Positions 60,603 through 64,000 of a DNA stretch of 64,000 nucleotides are shown piece after piece. This DNA comes from Batillaria attramentaria (lineage: Eukaryota; Mollusca; Gastropoda; Batillariidae): NCBI GenBank assembly GCA_018292915.2, contig JACVVK020000147.1, positions 124,001 to 188,000 of the forward strand, read 5' to 3'. The notes beneath the pieces are model-generated. The model did no database searches. It was not told where the DNA came from and worked only from the letters and a program-made list of their open reading frames with translations. Numbering within the stretch: position 1 is the first letter of the stretch; the number at the start of each line of letters is the position of its first letter. A program made the position numbers and the translations under genes.

Positions 60603-61507
60603 CGCAACCAGTCAAATCGACCGCAGAAGAAGAACTACACCTCACTGAACATGAAGGAGTCTGAGCAGCTTCAGACTGGCGTAACATCGTGAATATAAAA
60701 CAATATTGCACATGGCACCAAGTCGAGTACACTTGCAGCAACATGCAAATGGAACTACATGTATTGGACCGTCAGAACGTCGCGCATTCACGAAATTCCA
60801 TGTGACAGCACTAATCTGCAGTGTTCCCGATTTAATACGCACAGGTATGCGTATTTGTACGCACAAAATTCTTTATCTGATGCACAAACTGATTTGAGAA
60901 CAGCGCGTCACAGGCCGGGACGCACGACTTTGGTCTCTCATAATGCGCTACTGATTTGGTAAGCGTGGGGGTTCCTCGCCTTGCCAATTCGCTATCGATG
61001 ACACGCTACAATTCACAGACATTTCTCCTACTTGAATGTACACAACAAGAACAAATGGTTCTGACTTTCAGACTTTTATACCAGAATATCATCCCCCCCC
61101 CCCCCCTTAAAATTTACAAAAGAACCCTAAAAAATATGGAAAGAGGGTCCCGAGGACCCTTGTATTTTCGAATCAGTCACAGGGAACACTGATCTGGCGT
61201 GACTAGAGTTGAACCATGCAGAATTTCGTCGCGGCCACCCTCCAATTACACTACTGTGGTACTGGTAGACCAATCTCCAGTGGCAGTCACAAACATCATT
61301 AGCATCCCAGGAGGACTTGGCAACCGGCTCACCATGCAAAACAGCCATCCCTTTCGGCTGCAGGTCGCAACCACCCATATCAGTACATGTCCCTTACATG
61401 CAAATTTCTCCTCGATTGAAGTCGGACTGTCACAAATGCCATTTGTCTCTGAATGAATTTCTCTCAGTTCTGGACAAAGCTAAAAGCAAAGACTATGCTT
61501 GGGAAAA
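60603..61507. other. No gene recognised
   Basis: Unremarkable sequence apart from a C run at 61091-61106. Small open frames have no family motif. Confidence 0.4.
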
Positions 61508-61712
61508 AGGCAGTTCTAAATTCGGAAACTTAAATAGCTGAGCTGACCCTTTGCACCACTGACGTGATTGTAATGTGGTCATGTCCGGTGTGTGAGAGAA
61601 TGCGTGTCAGTGATTCACGTGCGCGTGCGTGTTGGGTTCAGTTCACAGCGCTTTGAGCCAATTCAAGAAATCCGGTAAAGAGCCTATACAATATTCAATT
61701 ATTATTATTACT
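61508..61712 (+). mobile_element. SINE family A, 5'-truncated
   Basis: Starts within the body (gcagttctaaattcggaaac, agctgagctgaccctttgca) and runs to the normal 3' end (gcgctttgagcc, ggtaaagagcctatacaat, ATT tail). Confidence 0.85.
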
Positions 61713-62218
61713 ATGCTCGGTAGTACCATAGTCTTTGCTAAAAGTGTCTAGGCCGTATAAGTGTGCAGCATTTGTGTCAGTGTATTCCATAACCCTTGAA
61801 TCGCTTTCTACGGTCACTGATCAATATTCTACAGGTAAGACGGCAAACAGCTGCTGTATGAAATCGGTTGAGAGAATCCCTAGTATTTGTGTATATACTG
61901 CAAAATACATAAATTTACACTTGCTGAATACACGTACATTTGCACAAAGTCGGACCATTAACTTACTGCAAACTGATTTCTACCGGTCTGAGTAGGACGT
62001 CTGAGGAAAAACGACTTACTCTTAACAGCTAAGGACATCACACACTCACATCCACTCCTCTCTCCCGGAACAGAGCGAGGTGGCGTGAGGGGTTGAGGTG
62101 GGCTGAGGGGACTGGGGGGATTCGGGTGGGGGAGGGGGGGGGGTAAAAGACACAGGTCTAAATTCATGCGTAAAAACCGAAGCATTCAACGTACGAATGA
62201 AACAAAATGCGCACTCTT

Positions 62219-62387
62219 ACTTTCTTGTCTGCCATCTTGCAGCATTCATGAGCGTGCACGGTCCTTCAAGTCCTTGAATATCCCAGAAGACCAGCCAACA
62301 ACTCCAGGGAACGATTCACTGACCACCGAGAAAACAAAAACAGCTGTGCACAGTTCCTCGCACTCCAGCATCAACCATACATCATAG
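62219..62387 (+). CDS. Possible terminal exon, unassigned
   Basis: A pyrimidine-rich stretch and cttgcag precede an open frame reading ERARSFKSLNIPEDQPTTPG and SSSHSSINHTS before TAG at 62385-62387. The serine/threonine-rich tail could be the C-terminus of a spliced gene, but I find no partner exon and no family match. Chance remains likely. Confidence 0.15.
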
Positions 62388-63757
62388 TTTCTGTTGATGC
62401 CGTGTGTGGAATGTTCGCGTGGAGCTCCATATAATAATTACAGCACACATCTGTCACACCGCCTGCGGGCATAATAACTATGTACAGTCTCGCTTTAGCC
62501 CGTGTTTCTTAGTCCACAGCACGGGTTTTTGATAGCACGCAGACCAACTCAGGTTTGAGTTGACATTTTGGGGCTGAAGCATGAGCCGCATACTGAGTGG
62601 GCCGTACCTTGCATTTAAAGGTCTGTTGGTGTAAAACAAGACATAATGTGCTCAGTGTTGATGTAAAACAAGAGGCCGGATAATGTGATGCTGAGGTAAA
62701 ACAAAAGTTAATGTACTGTCGATGTAAAAAATGTTCATTATGTATGTCTGTGCGAGTGACTGCCATAACACAGCACATTATTACAACACAGGCGTGCAAA
62801 TTTCCAGTTGGTTAATATGAGTGCTTTTAATCGCAAACAATAAGAAAAACAAAAAAACAAAAAAAAAACGGGCACATCAGACTGTTATGATAAGAAAATC
62901 AATTTGTGTATGTTATGACAAAAACTGAATCAATTTTCTGTATGTTACGACAAGAAAATCAATTTGCGTATTCATGTCATCACATCATGATCGTGACTTC
63001 ATAAAACTACGCTTGAGTTCCGTCATCAGCAACAGCATATTCACCATCTGCACGTTAAACCCCCAAACACCCACTCACCCACCATCTATATAGATGCCGC
63101 CATAACCTATGCACGGAAGGCTTAATGGCTACATCATTAAAATTTGCCCCTGTTATCTCCAAGCAGCTGACTCAAGCTATTCACTTTTGCCACATGATAA
63201 AGTCACCTGACCTTAATAACTTCTGCACGCCATTTCACTTCAAACTGTTGTGTTAGCCTGACAACTAGTGACAACCCACGAGTATCAGGAGTGCACTGCC
63301 TTACTTCAAGCCCTTTTCTGGAAAGATATCGAAGCAGCCTTGACTTGCTCAAGCCTATATAAAAATAAATTTCTATTTTCACAGACACTGAATGCCAACG
63401 TTTTCATGCGCAAAAGCAGACCTTTAAACAAGCTGTCAAGGGAAACACCAGCTGTTGTAAAGGCAACAAGGACGGTGAAAAAGGGAGTCAGTTTATTGGG
63501 TACACAGGATATCCCGACGCTGCGAAGTAGTATACATTGCACAAAAAAAGCTGGTGAATTAAAATTGCACAGTGTCTGATTGTTTTCAAGTTGAATGGCC
63601 ATTGTCTGTCTTTTCGCTGGCACTTCAGCTCCATGGAACTATATAACTGTCTCTTCCAGCCCATGATTATTTTAGCAGGCTGAAACTTAAGCCGGAGGTG
63701 ACTCGACCCTCCCACTCCCCCCCCCCCCCCACTTCCGCCAGCACCGTCATTTAAATG

Positions 63758-63816
<59 letters not shown>

Positions 63817-64000
63817 GTCTTTCTGCATAGAAAGCAGTTGACTGCTACCGTTTAATTTTACACTTCAAATGAATGACACCAGCCCGTGTTACACGACTAT
63901 GATTAGCTCTGATCAGTTACAGCTCGTTGTTTTAACGCTACTTTCATACCGAGCAGTGAAGCATCACCAATAGCGCCACAGCCAAAACGCTTCTAATTTT
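62388..64000. other. Right end of window, no gene recognised
   Basis: Includes a SINE family B tail fragment (about 63052-63083, acgttaaacccccaaacacc), a small repeat of gataagaaaatcaatttg-like units at 62887-62970, a C run at 63717-63730 and (CA)n at 63757-63815. Confidence 0.4.
63757..63815. repeat. (CA)n microsatellite
   Basis: About 29 CA units near the right edge of the window. Confidence 0.95.

Overview
This window looks like animal nuclear DNA. Genes are split into many GT-AG exons, introns are long, and the sequence is crowded with CA/GT microsatellites, long G or C homopolymers, tRNA-derived SINEs, MITE-like inverted-repeat elements and decayed non-LTR retrotransposon ends. I see no bacterial operons, ribosome binding sites or CRISPR arrays. 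A lophotrochozoan invertebrate, most likely a gastropod mollusc, is my inference from gene structure and repeat style; the sequence does not prove it.

Four protein genes can be assembled exon by exon, with codon phase agreeing across every junction. (1) Minus strand, 2074-6407: a SWEET-type sugar transporter (SLC50A1-like), six exons, with one apparent 1-nt deletion in exon 5. (2) Plus strand, 7283-15897: TYW4/LCMT2, the wybutosine-tRNA carboxyl methyltransferase with a C-terminal kelch domain, 16 exons, 791 codons. It carries a roughly 110-residue cysteine-rich insert that I do not recognise in the vertebrate family. (3) Plus strand, 17005-21960: COQ10, the mitochondrial coenzyme Q-binding START-domain protein, five exons, 234 residues. 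(4) Minus strand, 27405 to at least 42455: an SLC38A11-like amino acid transporter, 12 exons, about 453 residues from an internal ATG. SWEET and TYW4 are head to head across 875 bp that contains a CCCGGG-rich tandem repeat. COQ10 and SLC38A11 converge on a gene-poor 5.4 kb. The four genes do not form a single pathway.

The first 1.4 kb is a TIR element with a nested LINE 3' end and a 184-bp almost pure G tract. From about 42.5 kb to the end I find no gene I can name. That region holds SINEs (several with intact 11-15 bp target-site duplications), MITEs (one with a perfect 8-bp duplication), minisatellites, local duplications and retrotransposon fragments. Two weak exon-like ORFs there are listed at low confidence.

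The observations most worth a second look are the 35-bp minisatellite before TYW4 exon 15, each unit of which recreates a back-to-back splice acceptor and donor; the cysteine-rich TYW4 insert; the SWEET frameshift; the nested TIR/LINE/poly-G structure; and several apparently unnamed repeat families that can be delimited from copies inside this window.
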